A DNA stretch of 64,000 nt, taken from NCBI GenBank assembly GCA_037441125.1, contig JBBIST010000001.1, positions 76,140 through 140,139 of the forward strand. Reading direction: 5' to 3'. A program made the translations under genes and the position numbers. This stretch comes from JALHMQ01 sp037441125. Its GTDB lineage: Bacteria > Pseudomonadota > Gammaproteobacteria > Burkholderiales > Burkholderiaceae_F. A model generated the notes under the pieces. That model saw only the letters and a program-made list of their open reading frames with translations. It was not told the DNA's origin and searched no databases. Below, in pieces: positions 7,963-16,879 of this stretch; the first letter of the stretch is position 1; every line of letters begins with the position of its first letter.

Positions 7963-8844
7963 CTATGCAAGTCTGGCGCGAAGGACATCGCATAGTGCCT
8001 TGACCGCCGGCTCCTGCCACATCGTGTCCGAGTTCCCAGGCACATCGACGAACTCGATGCCGCCCGTGATCAGTTGGAGCCAGCGCAGGTTCGCATACTC
8101 GAAACTCCTTTGCGGCACATTTGTTGGACGGATGACGCATGCGGACCCACTGTATGGTTCTGGAGTCGAATTCATGAACGCCGCGACTGCGACATGGTAG
8201 CCATCGCTGAAGCGGTCCGGCAGGGCTGCCTCGCGAGCCCTTGCGGCGGCGTATGCGCTCTTGCCCTTTCCGTATTCGAGTCGGGCCAACACTCCTGCGA
8301 TGCTGCCCTGCAGATAGCTGATCCTGCCGGCCGACTCCGGAGAGACTATCCGACCCAGGTGAAAGCGCCATCGCCGCGCCTGCTGAAACAAACGATAACC
8401 AAGCGGGTCGGGTGTCAGCATCGCCCGGGACTTCGCGGGATCAGGAGGGTCGATCATGATGAGAGATCTGACGCGACGGCCCCGGGCGGAAAGCGCGATA
8501 GCGGTCTCGCGTGCGAGCACTGCTGCGATGCAGTAGCCGACAAGTGTGACGGGTTCGTCGCGCGAACAATCGTCCACGCTTTCCCCGTAGTAGGAGGCAA
8601 GATCCCGCAAGTCCAGCGGTGGCCGGTCGCGGGGATGTGCGGGAGCGCGCAAGCAGACGATCTGCAACTCGCGGCCCAACTCGCGAAAGGCGGCCGACTG
8701 CGGCCCGTCGGGCGTAACCCAGAAGACCCCCCTGTTCTGCCCACGCGGGTGCATCACTACGAAACGACCGCTCCGCGGGCCGGAAGTCGTTGGCCGCACG
8801 CCGTCTGGAGCGTCGACGCTGGGCGCGGATCCCGGTAGTGACAT
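7963..8844 (-). CDS. Degenerate thioesterase-like alpha/beta hydrolase
   Basis: A 293-residue protein with the layout of type II/NRPS-like thioesterases: the nucleophile elbow is LVGYCIAAVLA (Cys105 where Ser is usual), an aspartate follows in LIMIDPP, and the C-terminal block VDVPGNSDTMWQEP aligns with the family pattern GDHxxM in which the histidine is replaced by Ser. The two substitutions suggest either altered chemistry or a non-catalytic acyl-binding role. It is the first gene of the acyl/amide module, 46 bases upstream of asnB. ATG with AGGTAG six bases upstream. The family is assigned by motif only and no substrate can be read. Confidence 0.65.
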   Translation of the reverse strand: MSLPGSAPSVDAPDGVRPTTSGPRSGRFVVMHPRGQNRGVFWVTPDGPQSAAFRELGRELQIVCLRAPAHPRDRPPLDLRDLASYYGESVDDCSRDEPVTLVGYCIAAVLARETAIALSARGRRVRSLIMIDPPDPAKSRAMLTPDPLGYRLFQQARRWRFHLGRIVSPESAGRISYLQGSIAGVLARLEYGKGKSAYAAARAREAALPDRFSDGYHVAVAAFMNSTPEPYSGSACVIRPTNVPQRSFEYANLRWLQLITGGIEFVDVPGNSDTMWQEPAVKALCDVLRARLA

Positions 8845-8856
8845 CGCGCTACCTGC

Positions 8857-9099
8857 TTACACGGGAACCACGGCCGGCGTCGGACGGGAAGACGACGACA
8901 AGATAGCCTCGGCATGCGCCAGTTCCATGAAATCGGCGAGAACATTGAACGGCGTACACGGCAAACAAACGACCGACGCGATCTCGCGCACGCCACTACA
9001 GACGCGGCTATCGATCACTACCAAGTAGTTCTTTCGGACCACGTGGCCGACGTTTCCTGAGACGACGACGTGGTGAAAAAGACATTGCGTAGTAGTCAT
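8857..9099 (-). CDS. Small hypothetical protein
   Basis: An 80-residue open frame that begins MTTTQCLFHHVVVSGNVG in the 353-base gap between the deacetylase and thioesterase genes. It has four cysteines and mostly beta-type composition, with no recognisable motif or membrane segment. No clear Shine-Dalgarno precedes the ATG. It may be a real accessory gene, the remnant of one, or chance; co-directional position is the only support. Confidence 0.25.
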   Translation of the reverse strand: MTTTQCLFHHVVVSGNVGHVVRKNYLVVIDSRVCSGVREIASVVCLPCTPFNVLADFMELAHAEAILSSSSRPTPAVVPV

Positions 9100-9197
9100 C
9101 GGACAATGGTGTTGAAGGCACCGCGATGACCTTGCCCGCCAGGCACCAAGTCCGGCGCGGGAAAGTTATTCGCACGGACCTGAAGAATCTCAGCGCA

Positions 9198-10160
9198 TCA
9201 TCCTTGAGTCCTGCGCAAAAGCTGCTCGACAGAGCGCGCTCCCGCCTTCCACAGTGGAGAGTTCAAGGGCGCGGGTTGCACGATCGCAGCTTTTGGCCGC
9301 AAATCCCGGAAACCGCGAACCGCGAAACAGTCCCGGTGCTGGTCGAGGAAGGAGACCAGCTTTCGGAATCGTTCCAGTACAAACCGGTCCACGCTGTGCT
9401 TCCGCCGGTTCAACAATTCAAAACTGTGTGAAAGGAGCACAAAGGCGAGCCGGCCGGAGTCGAGCGCCTGCCAAAGAAGCCCTTCGATTTCGGCAAACGA
9501 ACAAGCGCCAAGCTGGGCAGGTCTCAGCCCCCCAGAGCCATCTGCGAACACCGTAACTGGGTACTCCGTAACTCCTTCATAGTCGACCGGCTCGACGACT
9601 ATCTGGCCGGGCAACAGGCCGCTGTCCGCGCCGGATGCCGTGGCGTTGTAACTGCTGTCGAACCGGATGCCCACTTGCCGCAACGCTGACAAAGTACGAA
9701 TGTCGAAGCCGCATCCTCCGGCGCGAAACGCGCAAGGTGTCGCGCCGCCGGCGCGCTCCAGCAGTCGCCCCCCCGTGGCAATCAGAGTTCCCTGCTCCTG
9801 CTGCGTGAAGTGGCGCAGGAACTGCCGCTTTGACCTGGAGCCAGGCAGAAGTGGCTCCTTCCACTCGTCGACCCATTCCGTATGCAAATGCAGTTGGGTC
9901 TCCTGATCCCGCTCGTTCAAAAGCCCTACGATCTCGGCCAACGGCGCGCCGCCAAAGCGCCCGGAGAACAGCGGCTCGACGAAGAACACGCCGGTCATCC
10001 CGTGATCGCGCAGCATGTCCGCTTGATACGTCATGCCGAAGTCACCCCGCGCTGTTCGACCGTAGACGTACTTGCGGAACGCCTCCGGAAACTTTGCGTC
10101 CAGATCGGTCCAGCCGTCGCACCAGATCTCAACGTCAACGGTGAAGAATACGTCGAGCAT
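9198..10160 (-). CDS. Polysaccharide deacetylase-family protein
   Basis: A 320-residue protein of the NodB-like fold. The N-terminal FFTVDVEIW contains Asp9, the likely metal and base region, QLHLHTEW gives the two histidines of the metal site, and CAFRAGGCGF matches the family arginine motif. The C-terminal SFELLNRRKHS is typical of the longer deacetylases in glycan loci. It has no signal peptide, so it probably acts on a cytoplasmic lipid-linked or nucleotide-linked N-acetyl sugar. A free amino group made this way could be the acceptor for the acyl module downstream. An AAGGAAG lies 12 bases before the ATG, a rather long spacing. Confidence 0.8.
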   Translation of the reverse strand: MLDVFFTVDVEIWCDGWTDLDAKFPEAFRKYVYGRTARGDFGMTYQADMLRDHGMTGVFFVEPLFSGRFGGAPLAEIVGLLNERDQETQLHLHTEWVDEWKEPLLPGSRSKRQFLRHFTQQEQGTLIATGGRLLERAGGATPCAFRAGGCGFDIRTLSALRQVGIRFDSSYNATASGADSGLLPGQIVVEPVDYEGVTEYPVTVFADGSGGLRPAQLGACSFAEIEGLLWQALDSGRLAFVLLSHSFELLNRRKHSVDRFVLERFRKLVSFLDQHRDCFAVRGFRDLRPKAAIVQPAPLNSPLWKAGARSVEQLLRRTQG

Positions 10161-10617
10161 GTTTGTGCTGTGCTTCCTTGATGGCGTCTCTTAAGTCAAT
10201 CGCTCGCGCGATGAGCGATGCAGATTCGATAAATTGACGAAGGGTTGATTCGACCACTCGGGAAGATAAGGTGAGCGGCGCCGGCGGCGCAAGGCGCAGC
10301 TTGGCAGTCGAGCACGGCGCCGTGCCCACGAGCGCTGCGTAGTACTTGCCGCGCCCGTCGATGGGCGAACTGACGCGAGGGTGCAGGCGGCGCAGCAGCC
10401 TGACGTGTACTCGGCCTCGGTGCGCAAGGCGCTTGAAGTAGGCAGCTATCAAGGGCGAAGTCTCAGCGTTACAGAGTATTGCCTGACTTTGTGACTTTCG
10501 AACAGATCAGCTTGGGTCAAGCAGGCGGCGATGTGGCGTGCCGCAGATCGCCCGCACGGAGCCGAGCATCTACTCGCGCGGAGGTGCTGCAGTTCGCGCG
10601 GCGCCGCGCGACGCGGA
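10161..10617. other. 457-base gap without a convincing gene
   Basis: Between the deacetylase and SAF-domain genes. A TTG-started minus-strand frame (10135-10452, 105 residues) overlaps the deacetylase start, lacks a Shine-Dalgarno and matches nothing I know. The segment around 10180-10270 is AT-richer than its surroundings. It could hold a promoter for the downstream genes or the remains of a deleted gene. Confidence 0.5.
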
Positions 10618-11919
10618 TCAGGCGGCGGCGCGCACGGCGTCCGCGAAGTGCGCCGTCTGTTCGGCGCGCAACCGGTCGCACAGTCGCCCGGCGGGCAGTT
10701 CGACGTCGCGATAGCTGATCGGCTGGTCCTTGGCGATGTCGTGCTTCAACCGGCAATCGACCGAAAGCGCCATCGGCAGGTAGTCGCCGCGGCGGCAGTT
10801 CTCGTAGGTATCGATCAGGCCGTAGCAGGTGAAACCGCCCATGCCGTCCAATGTCTCGCCGGCCCGCAGGTCGCGTTTGGCCACGGCGATCGTGTCGCAC
10901 ACGGGCGCGCCGCGCGGCGTCAGCGTCGGATCGCGAAAGAGTACAGCCCGCGCCACCGAGTGCGGCAACTGCATGTGCGGCAGGTGATACGGCGTGTAGA
11001 ACATGTACAGCGGGCCGTCGCCGAACTTGAAGTAGCTCATGTATTGCTTCTTGATCGGATGGTCGTTGTAGGCCATCACGAAAGCGCCGGTATGCGGTTC
11101 CGCGCCGAGCACGAAATCGACCAGACCGCCGTTCTTGAAATCGCCAACACCGAACTTGGTGAGCAACTCCTTGACGTGCGCGCATGTATGACCGTACATG
11201 CCGCGCACCGCCGGGACGAAGCCGGCGGCGTTGCCCATGATCGCCGACTCCAGGGCCAGCTTAGAGCCGTCGGCAAAGGAGGCCACCATCGCCGCTTTCT
11301 GCTTGTGGCGCTCCGCGAACTCACGCTGCGTCTCCGGGTTGCGGTAGCGGTTCAGGAAACCCTTGATCTGCCCCATCAGCACAGGCCGGTATCCCATGCT
11401 GTCGACGAAGCGGAACAGGTTCATGGCCACGCCCGGTTCGTCGCCGTCGGTGTACGTGTACACGACGCCGGCGCGGTCCGCGTGAACCTTCAGTATCGGA
11501 CCCACGGACGCATCAACCTCCGCGTTCATCAGGACGACGTGTTTTCCGTTCTCGATCGCCTCCAGCGCAACGCGGGCGCCGAACTCCACGTCGCCGGTCG
11601 TCTCGATCACTGCTTCCACCGCCCCAGCCTGGCATAGCAGCGTCGGATCGTCGGTCACCGCGTAGCGGCCGCGCGCGATGGCCTGTTCAAGTGCGGCAAC
11701 GGTACTCACGCGTTCAAACTCGGCGACGCCGGCATCGCGGTATGCGCGCTCCGCCTGCGTCGTGGTTCGGTTCGAAATCGCGACCAGTCGCATACCGGGC
11801 ATCGCGGTCAGGATCTGCAGCGCGATACCGCGCGCCATGTACCCGGCGCCGACCATCGCGACGCGCACCGGGTTGCTCTGCTCGAGGCGCCGCGCGAGCG
11901 CCGTGTCAACGATGATCAT
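10618..11919 (-). CDS. NAD(P)-dependent oxidoreductase with SAF domain (homoserine dehydrogenase-like)
   Basis: A 433-residue protein of the COG4091 type. The Rossmann motif VAMVGAGYMARGIA lies near residues 19-32, followed by AISNRT; the middle part resembles homoserine dehydrogenase and the C-terminal third contains a SAF-like region (AKRDLRAGETLDGMGG). COG4091 proteins are annotated as predicted homoserine dehydrogenases but are found in sugar clusters, where an NDP-sugar or branched-sugar oxidoreduction is likelier. The ATG has an excellent AAGGAG site, six bases away, and overlaps the stop of the RmlC-like gene by four bases, so both probably serve the same sugar pathway. Reaction unknown. 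Confidence 0.75.
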   Translation of the reverse strand: MIIVDTALARRLEQSNPVRVAMVGAGYMARGIALQILTAMPGMRLVAISNRTTTQAERAYRDAGVAEFERVSTVAALEQAIARGRYAVTDDPTLLCQAGAVEAVIETTGDVEFGARVALEAIENGKHVVLMNAEVDASVGPILKVHADRAGVVYTYTDGDEPGVAMNLFRFVDSMGYRPVLMGQIKGFLNRYRNPETQREFAERHKQKAAMVASFADGSKLALESAIMGNAAGFVPAVRGMYGHTCAHVKELLTKFGVGDFKNGGLVDFVLGAEPHTGAFVMAYNDHPIKKQYMSYFKFGDGPLYMFYTPYHLPHMQLPHSVARAVLFRDPTLTPRGAPVCDTIAVAKRDLRAGETLDGMGGFTCYGLIDTYENCRRGDYLPMALSVDCRLKHDIAKDQPISYRDVELPAGRLCDRLRAEQTAHFADAVRAAA

Positions 11920-12473
11920 GTGGGGCTCCTTACTGAAGCGACGGCGGCGCCGAAGTCGGGCCAGTTGCGGTCCGCTTGCGAAATTACGCGCACGGGTGCC
12001 GGCCAGTGTATGTCAAACGCAGGGTCGTCGTAGCGAACGCCGCGCGCAGACGCCGGCGCGTAAGCGTGCGAAGTGAAGTAAACCAACTCGGTATTGTCGA
12101 CGAGGGTCAGGTAGCCGTGCGCGCAACCCTGCGGGACGTAGAGCAGCGTGTCCGAATCCGCGCGCAACTCGGCGCCGGCCCAGCACCTGAACGTGGTGGA
12201 TTCCGGTCGCAGATCGACCGCGACGTCGTACACTGCGCCACGCACACAGCGCACGACCTTCACTTCACCGTGAGGTGGCTCCTGGTAGTGAAGGCCGCGC
12301 AGCGTTCCGGCCCGCGGACTGAAGCCGGTGTTTACCTGCACGAATCGCCCCTGCAGTCCTTGCTGCGCGAGCTCGTGCTCGCACAGCATGCGGGCGAAGT
12401 AGCCGCGCTCGTCGCGCCGCGGCTCCATCTCCAGCAGGAATGCGCCCGCGACGGCAAGCTGGACAAACCGCAC
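11916..12473 (-). CDS. rfbC: dTDP-4-dehydrorhamnose 3,5-epimerase family protein
   Basis: A 185-residue RmlC-type cupin. Key motifs are RDERGYFAR, GTLRGLHYQ (His62 as the catalytic base), YVPQGCAHGY and the aromatic Tyr132 in ELVYFTSHAY, so both epimerase residues are present. It would epimerise C3 and/or C5 of an NDP-4-keto-6-deoxysugar. No rmlA/B/D is in the window, so the substrate may be the CDP- or UDP-linked intermediate made by neighbours rather than dTDP-rhamnose. GTG start backed by a strong GGAGG five bases upstream. Its stop overlaps the SAF oxidoreductase start (ATGA). Confidence 0.88.
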   Translation of the reverse strand: MRFVQLAVAGAFLLEMEPRRDERGYFARMLCEHELAQQGLQGRFVQVNTGFSPRAGTLRGLHYQEPPHGEVKVVRCVRGAVYDVAVDLRPESTTFRCWAGAELRADSDTLLYVPQGCAHGYLTLVDNTELVYFTSHAYAPASARGVRYDDPAFDIHWPAPVRVISQADRNWPDFGAAVASVRSPT

Positions 12474-12785
12474 GCTTTCCTCCTAACGACAGTCGACCGC
12501 ATGGTACGCGTGGGGGCGCACGCTCGCTACGGCCGCATCGTGCTCATGCGGACAGCCGCCCGACATTGTTGTACTTCGCCACGCTGCCGGCGCCACCGGC
12601 CGCCGCCTGATCGGTGCACACGGGTTACCCACCGCGCCACGCGCGACTGGTCTGTTACAGGCGGGCGGCGGCGCCGTGGACAACCCTGCGGCTACCGACT
12701 TCAACCCGCAGCTGATCCACAGAACTCGGCTCAACTCGCATTCAAGCGAGCGGAGCCACTTCTGGAAGACGATGTCGGACACAAG
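12474..12785. other. 312-base gap with no convincing gene
   Basis: The stretch between the pyruvyl transferase stop and the rfbC start. Short frames on both strands lack start signals and motifs. It contains the GGAGG site of rfbC at its low-coordinate end. It may be the scar of a lost gene; I see no terminator or repeat. Confidence 0.5.
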
Positions 12786-14186
12786 CTAGTCGCGGGGCTC
12801 GCCGCTCGCCAGCGACCAGCCCTGCTGTGCGAAGATGTAACGATACTGAGAATGAACCTCGTCGCGCAGCCTAGGCACAGTTGCGTCGATCTTTGCGCAG
12901 CATTCGCCGTAGTTCTCGACGAGGTAACCAAATTTGAGCCAAAGTGCGTCGGCGTCGATCTCATCGACCGAAAGTCCCAAGCGCATAAGATCGAACGGTT
13001 CGAGCAGGCGATCGTTCTTGCGCGGCTGGTACGAGATGCTCAGCACGGGACGCGACGACACCAGCGACAGGAGCACGCCGTGGAAGCGCGTGGCAACGTT
13101 CGCATCGGTCTCGCGGATGCAGCGCAATAGATCGTCGAAGCTGGTGACGTCTTGCACCCGAACGCGGCTGGCGGCGGCCGGGCTGAGACGCGAGCAGAGG
13201 TCGTCGATCGCTACAGGATCGCTGCGGGTCTGGCTCGCAAACATGACGATCTCGTATCCACAGGTAGCCAACCGCTCGCAGAACACGGCCAGTGTATCGA
13301 TGTAGCGCGTGTAGTGCTCGGCACTGGCCTCCGGGTCGATTCCGGGTCGACGATAGGCCATTGGACTGACACCGATTACACGCGGGCGAAGGGGCCGCTC
13401 GCCCGAGGGCGGAGGAGCGAGCCCAAACGCGAGATCCGGTACGAGCCGAATCTCTCGATCAACGCCAAAGCCGCGCACGAGCTCGATAGTGTCCGGATCG
13501 CGCAGGCTAAGGTAGCTTGCCGACGACAGCGTGCTGCGCAGCAACTTGGCGCTGGTCGAGTTGACCGGCCGGCCGCCGACGCTGACAACGAGCAGCGGCT
13601 TGCCGGCCAACCGGCATGCCCAGGACCAGCTCGCCAAGGTCAGCGGATGACCCAGTTGGCCGCCCCAGTGATCGAAGATCTGTCCGCCTCCCAGCACGAT
13701 CAAGCCGTCAAGCGACTTTGCCGTGCGTAGTTGCGCCGGAAAGCGCGCCGCTGCGTGTGCGAGCGTCGCCAAAAGGAGCCTCGCCGCGACCAGTGCAGAC
13801 CAGACCAACGGCAGCGCCACTCTTAGCTTTGCCTTCCATCGGCTGCCCACGCCGGCCGATGGCGGATGCTGAGGAATTACCGGGCTAGGTATCGAGTCGT
13901 GTGGGCGGCTGCCGGCGCTTGGTGGCACAGGGCGCGCGCCGTAGTCGACTGCCTCGACGGCGAAGCTGCGCTCGACTGCCTCCGGGCGCGTGCTCAACGC
14001 GAGAACGCGCGTCGTCGGCGCCTCGCGACGCACCCATTGCAGGAAAGATGTGAGCAGCGAATCGTCACCGAGGTTGGCGTTGCCGTAAGTGCCGATGACC
14101 GCCAGCCGCGGCGATGCCTCGACGGCGCGCGGGGTCGCAGGTACGGCGTCTCTATCTGGCGATGTTGGTCGGTCGCGATGCATCAT
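12786..14186 (-). CDS. Polysaccharide pyruvyl transferase family protein
   Basis: About 466 residues from the ATG at 14186, which overlaps the flippase TGA; a second ATG follows at once. The longer open frame upstream reads through the flippase gene and is not used. Motifs of the CsaB/WcaK family are GTYGNANLGDDSLL near the N-terminus, the glycine-rich LGGGQIFDHWGG, LVPDLAFGL and TRFHGVLLSLVSSRPVLSIS towards the C-terminus. Members transfer pyruvate from phosphoenolpyruvate to a sugar as a ketal, or act as related transferases. A hydrophobic patch near residues 115-135 may give membrane contact. Pyruvylation would add negative charge to the glycan made by this locus. Confidence 0.82.
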   Translation of the reverse strand: MMHRDRPTSPDRDAVPATPRAVEASPRLAVIGTYGNANLGDDSLLTSFLQWVRREAPTTRVLALSTRPEAVERSFAVEAVDYGARPVPPSAGSRPHDSIPSPVIPQHPPSAGVGSRWKAKLRVALPLVWSALVAARLLLATLAHAAARFPAQLRTAKSLDGLIVLGGGQIFDHWGGQLGHPLTLASWSWACRLAGKPLLVVSVGGRPVNSTSAKLLRSTLSSASYLSLRDPDTIELVRGFGVDREIRLVPDLAFGLAPPPSGERPLRPRVIGVSPMAYRRPGIDPEASAEHYTRYIDTLAVFCERLATCGYEIVMFASQTRSDPVAIDDLCSRLSPAAASRVRVQDVTSFDDLLRCIRETDANVATRFHGVLLSLVSSRPVLSISYQPRKNDRLLEPFDLMRLGLSVDEIDADALWLKFGYLVENYGECCAKIDATVPRLRDEVHSQYRYIFAQQGWSLASGEPRD

Positions 14187-15637
14187 GACTCCGTTCGAAC
14201 CATCGTGAAACGGGCGCGCAGGTAGCGCAGGACGGTCAACTCGGCTCCCGCCGGACGACCTTGGATGAGCCAAAGCGCGGCAAGGACAACGACGTAGGAG
14301 CCGACGCCGAGCGCAACCGCGGAAAGCAACGCGAGCGCGCCACCGGTGGCCGCGACGCGCTCGACGAACGCTGCTACCAGCAGGTGCATCATCACCGACG
14401 CGGTCACGGGTCGAACTAAGACGGCCAGGCAACTCGGCAACGACAGCCGAAGCTGCGGCAGCAGCACCGCGAAGCTTACTGGCAGCAGGACAACGCTGAC
14501 CGCTAGGACGCCGTAGGCAACGCCCTGCAGGCCCCACCACACCCCTGCCAATGGCAAGGCTGCGATGAGCAGAACGGCGTGCGACGCGCTGAGAGCGGTC
14601 GCGATCCAGGGCTTGCCGATCGCCAGAAAGATCGGGAAGCCGTTGCTTACGAGCACTTGCACGGCGCCCACCCAGGCGAGCGTCTGCACCACTTCGATCG
14701 CTTGCGACCAGTTCGGCCCCAGCAGAACCGGAACGACTAGCGGCGCGACGGCGGCGATTCCCAGCGCGGCCGGCAGACCGACAACGGCCACCAGACCGAG
14801 CACTGCCAGGTACCCGGTTCGCAGGCGGTCAAGGTCGTGCGTCATCTGCGCGTAGCCCGGCAGGACGGCGCGATTGATCGGCGCCACCAGTTCCGAGGTT
14901 GGCAGGGTGGCGATCTCGGCGCCGACACTGAATGCGCCGAGACCGCTCGGTCCCGCGACCCGACCGACGACGATGTCGGCGTAGCGAAATCGAAAGTAGT
15001 CGAGCAGGTTCTTCAGCAGTAGCCACTTCGAGAACGCAAACAGCTCGCGCCAGCAACTTAGGGTCAGCCGCGGGCGATGGTCGTGCAGCGCATAGCTCAA
15101 GACCACTCCGGCCAGCGTGCCCGCAGCCATGCCGGCGAGCAGCGCCCGGTAGTCGGCGAACACGAACGCGAGCGGGATCGCGGTGCAGAACATGGCCACC
15201 TTCTTGCCGGCAATGAACACGAAGGCGCGCCTGAATCGAAATTCCCTTTCCAGCGCGAGGACGCCCACGTTCTCCAGCCCGCGCACGAACGCCAGCAGGG
15301 CGAGCAGCGCCATGATCGGCACCAGGCGCACTTCGTCGAAAAACCGCACCGCGGGCGCGATCGCGAGCAGGAGCCCGGCGCCGACGAACAGTCCCAGCAG
15401 CGCGTGCAGGGTCCAGGTCGTGTCGAAATGCGCTCGGGTCGCGTTCGGGTGCCGGATCAGAGCCGCGTCGAAGCCAAACGAGCTGACCGCTTCCAGCAGA
15501 GCGGCGATTGCGGTCGCCATGGCAATCAGGCCGAAGTCCTCGGGCACCAGCAGGCGCGCGAGAACGAGCGTGCTCAGCAGTCCCAGTCCCCGATCGAGCA
15601 GGCGCGCACCGATCATCCAGCCGGCGCCGACCGCCAT
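14183..15637 (-). CDS. Wzx-like lipopolysaccharide/exopolysaccharide flippase
   Basis: About 484 residues, strongly hydrophobic, with a dozen or more membrane helices. It resembles the MOP-superfamily polysaccharide transporters (Polysacc_synt; start MAVGAGWMIGARLLDRGLGL, then RLLVPEDFGLIAMATAIAAL). It would flip undecaprenyl-linked repeat units to the periplasm. I place the start at the ATG 15635-15637, where the membrane domain begins; the frame is open far upstream, but that part is arginine-rich and lies over the GT2 gene. The stop overlaps the next gene (ATGA). No Wzy polymerase gene was seen in the window. Confidence 0.85.
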   Translation of the reverse strand: MAVGAGWMIGARLLDRGLGLLSTLVLARLLVPEDFGLIAMATAIAALLEAVSSFGFDAALIRHPNATRAHFDTTWTLHALLGLFVGAGLLLAIAPAVRFFDEVRLVPIMALLALLAFVRGLENVGVLALEREFRFRRAFVFIAGKKVAMFCTAIPLAFVFADYRALLAGMAAGTLAGVVLSYALHDHRPRLTLSCWRELFAFSKWLLLKNLLDYFRFRYADIVVGRVAGPSGLGAFSVGAEIATLPTSELVAPINRAVLPGYAQMTHDLDRLRTGYLAVLGLVAVVGLPAALGIAAVAPLVVPVLLGPNWSQAIEVVQTLAWVGAVQVLVSNGFPIFLAIGKPWIATALSASHAVLLIAALPLAGVWWGLQGVAYGVLAVSVVLLPVSFAVLLPQLRLSLPSCLAVLVRPVTASVMMHLLVAAFVERVAATGGALALLSAVALGVGSYVVVLAALWLIQGRPAGAELTVLRYLRARFTMVRTES

Positions 15638-15720
15638 GCGCGCGCCAAGCCCCGGCGCAGCGTCGGCCGAAAGGCCCGGCCCAGGGCTGGGCCGGACCGC
15701 CGCGGGGCGCGTCGGCGCGC

Positions 15721-16650
15721 TCAGCCTCGGCCTCTTTCCGCTGCGGCCGGCATGCGCATCGCCGCGAGGAACTCGGCGGCAATGTCTGCTCGCTGCCACC
15801 AGGCCATGCGCAGGACCAGCCCCAGGAGGCGCACCTTCTCGCTGAGCCTCAGGGGCGCACGCAGGATCGCGCGTGCGTTCTCGACGCGATGGCGCCGGGC
15901 GAACGCGGCCGCCCCGGCTTTGCGCTTGGCGCCGGGCGTGTAGAACGCGTGGATCCTTTCGGCCGACATGTGCGACGAGTAGGCGTCCGCATGGATGCGG
16001 CGGAAAAACAGCAGCGCGTCGACTTCGATGAAACGCCCGTACAGCGCGAGCTCGGCCAGCAGCGTGTTGTCCGATCCGGCAAACGCGCCGAGCCGGCGCG
16101 TGCGCCCGAGCACCTCGCTGCGCATCAGGCCGTAGACCGCGTGGCACTGCGGGTCCTGCTGCGAGACCGCCCGGAATCGGTCGACCGGCGAATCGTGCTC
16201 AAGCGCCTGGCGCTCGAGGTAGGGGCCAAGGGCTTCGCCGTCGGCACCGACGAAAGCGGCGCGGCCGCAGGCGAGCACCGCCCGCGGCTGCGCCTCGAGA
16301 GCTAGCCGACAGTCGTGCAATGCGGTGGGCGCGATGTAATCGTCGGCCGACAGCCAACGGAAGTAGCGGCCGGCGGACAGCTCGAAAACGCGGCAGAAGT
16401 TGGTTGCGGCGCCGAGATTGACCTCATTACGGTAGTAGCGGATCCGGCGGTCCCGCTCGGCATACTCGCGGCAGATCGCCTCCGTCGCGTCGGTCGAGGC
16501 GTTGTCGCAGACGACGATCTCGAAGTCGGAGTACGTCTGTGCCAGGACAGACTCCAGGGCGACGCGCAGAAAGCGTGCGCCGTTGAACACCGGCACGCCG
16601 ACGCTGATCTCGGGTTCGACGTGTACTTGCGGGACCAGCGATCTCATCAT
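15721..16650 (-). CDS. Family 2 glycosyltransferase
   Basis: A 309-residue GT-A inverting transferase. The N-terminal SVGVPVFNGARFL, VVCDNASTDAT and RWLSADDYI (Asp103-Asp104 as the metal/nucleotide DXD equivalent) are typical of GT2. It has no membrane helix, so it should act at the inner face of the membrane on lipid-linked acceptors. It is the only clear glycosyltransferase in the minus-strand locus, fewer than expected for a multi-sugar repeat, so others are presumably outside the window. AAGGG precedes the double ATG. Confidence 0.88.
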   Translation of the reverse strand: MMRSLVPQVHVEPEISVGVPVFNGARFLRVALESVLAQTYSDFEIVVCDNASTDATEAICREYAERDRRIRYYRNEVNLGAATNFCRVFELSAGRYFRWLSADDYIAPTALHDCRLALEAQPRAVLACGRAAFVGADGEALGPYLERQALEHDSPVDRFRAVSQQDPQCHAVYGLMRSEVLGRTRRLGAFAGSDNTLLAELALYGRFIEVDALLFFRRIHADAYSSHMSAERIHAFYTPGAKRKAGAAAFARRHRVENARAILRAPLRLSEKVRLLGLVLRMAWWQRADIAAEFLAAMRMPAAAERGRG

Positions 16651-16847
16651 CGGTACAGCCCTTGACGTTCAAGCTGCTGCTCGCCGTAGCAATGCAGTTT
16701 GCGGTAAGGCAGGTCGTGTTCGAGCAGCGGTACGCAAGAGTGAACTGCCAGCCAGGAGATCGCGGCGATCTCAACATCTTCGCCGCGGGCGCCGATGCAC
16801 CAGACGTTCAATGGCGCTCCGGTGTCTTGCAAGTCTGACTGCACCAT
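16647..16847 (-). CDS. Small hypothetical protein
   Basis: A 66-residue frame that begins MVQSDLQDTGAPLNVWCIG and overlaps the GT2 start by four bases (ATGA), the same coupling used by real genes of this locus. The upstream Shine-Dalgarno is weak. Without any motif I cannot name it; it may be a remnant of a larger enzyme. Confidence 0.35.
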   Translation of the reverse strand: MVQSDLQDTGAPLNVWCIGARGEDVEIAAISWLAVHSCVPLLEHDLPYRKLHCYGEQQLERQGLYR

Positions 16848-16879
16848 GGTCGCGAGGGCGATCTCGGTCGCGGATCAGG

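Noticed and set aside
10135..10452. 105-codon frame overlapping the deacetylase start
   Set aside because: TTG start without Shine-Dalgarno, no known motif; listed only as part of the gap.
12483..12782. 99-codon minus-strand frame in the pyruvyl transferase-rfbC gap
   Set aside because: No ribosome-binding site and a composition typical of noncoding frames.
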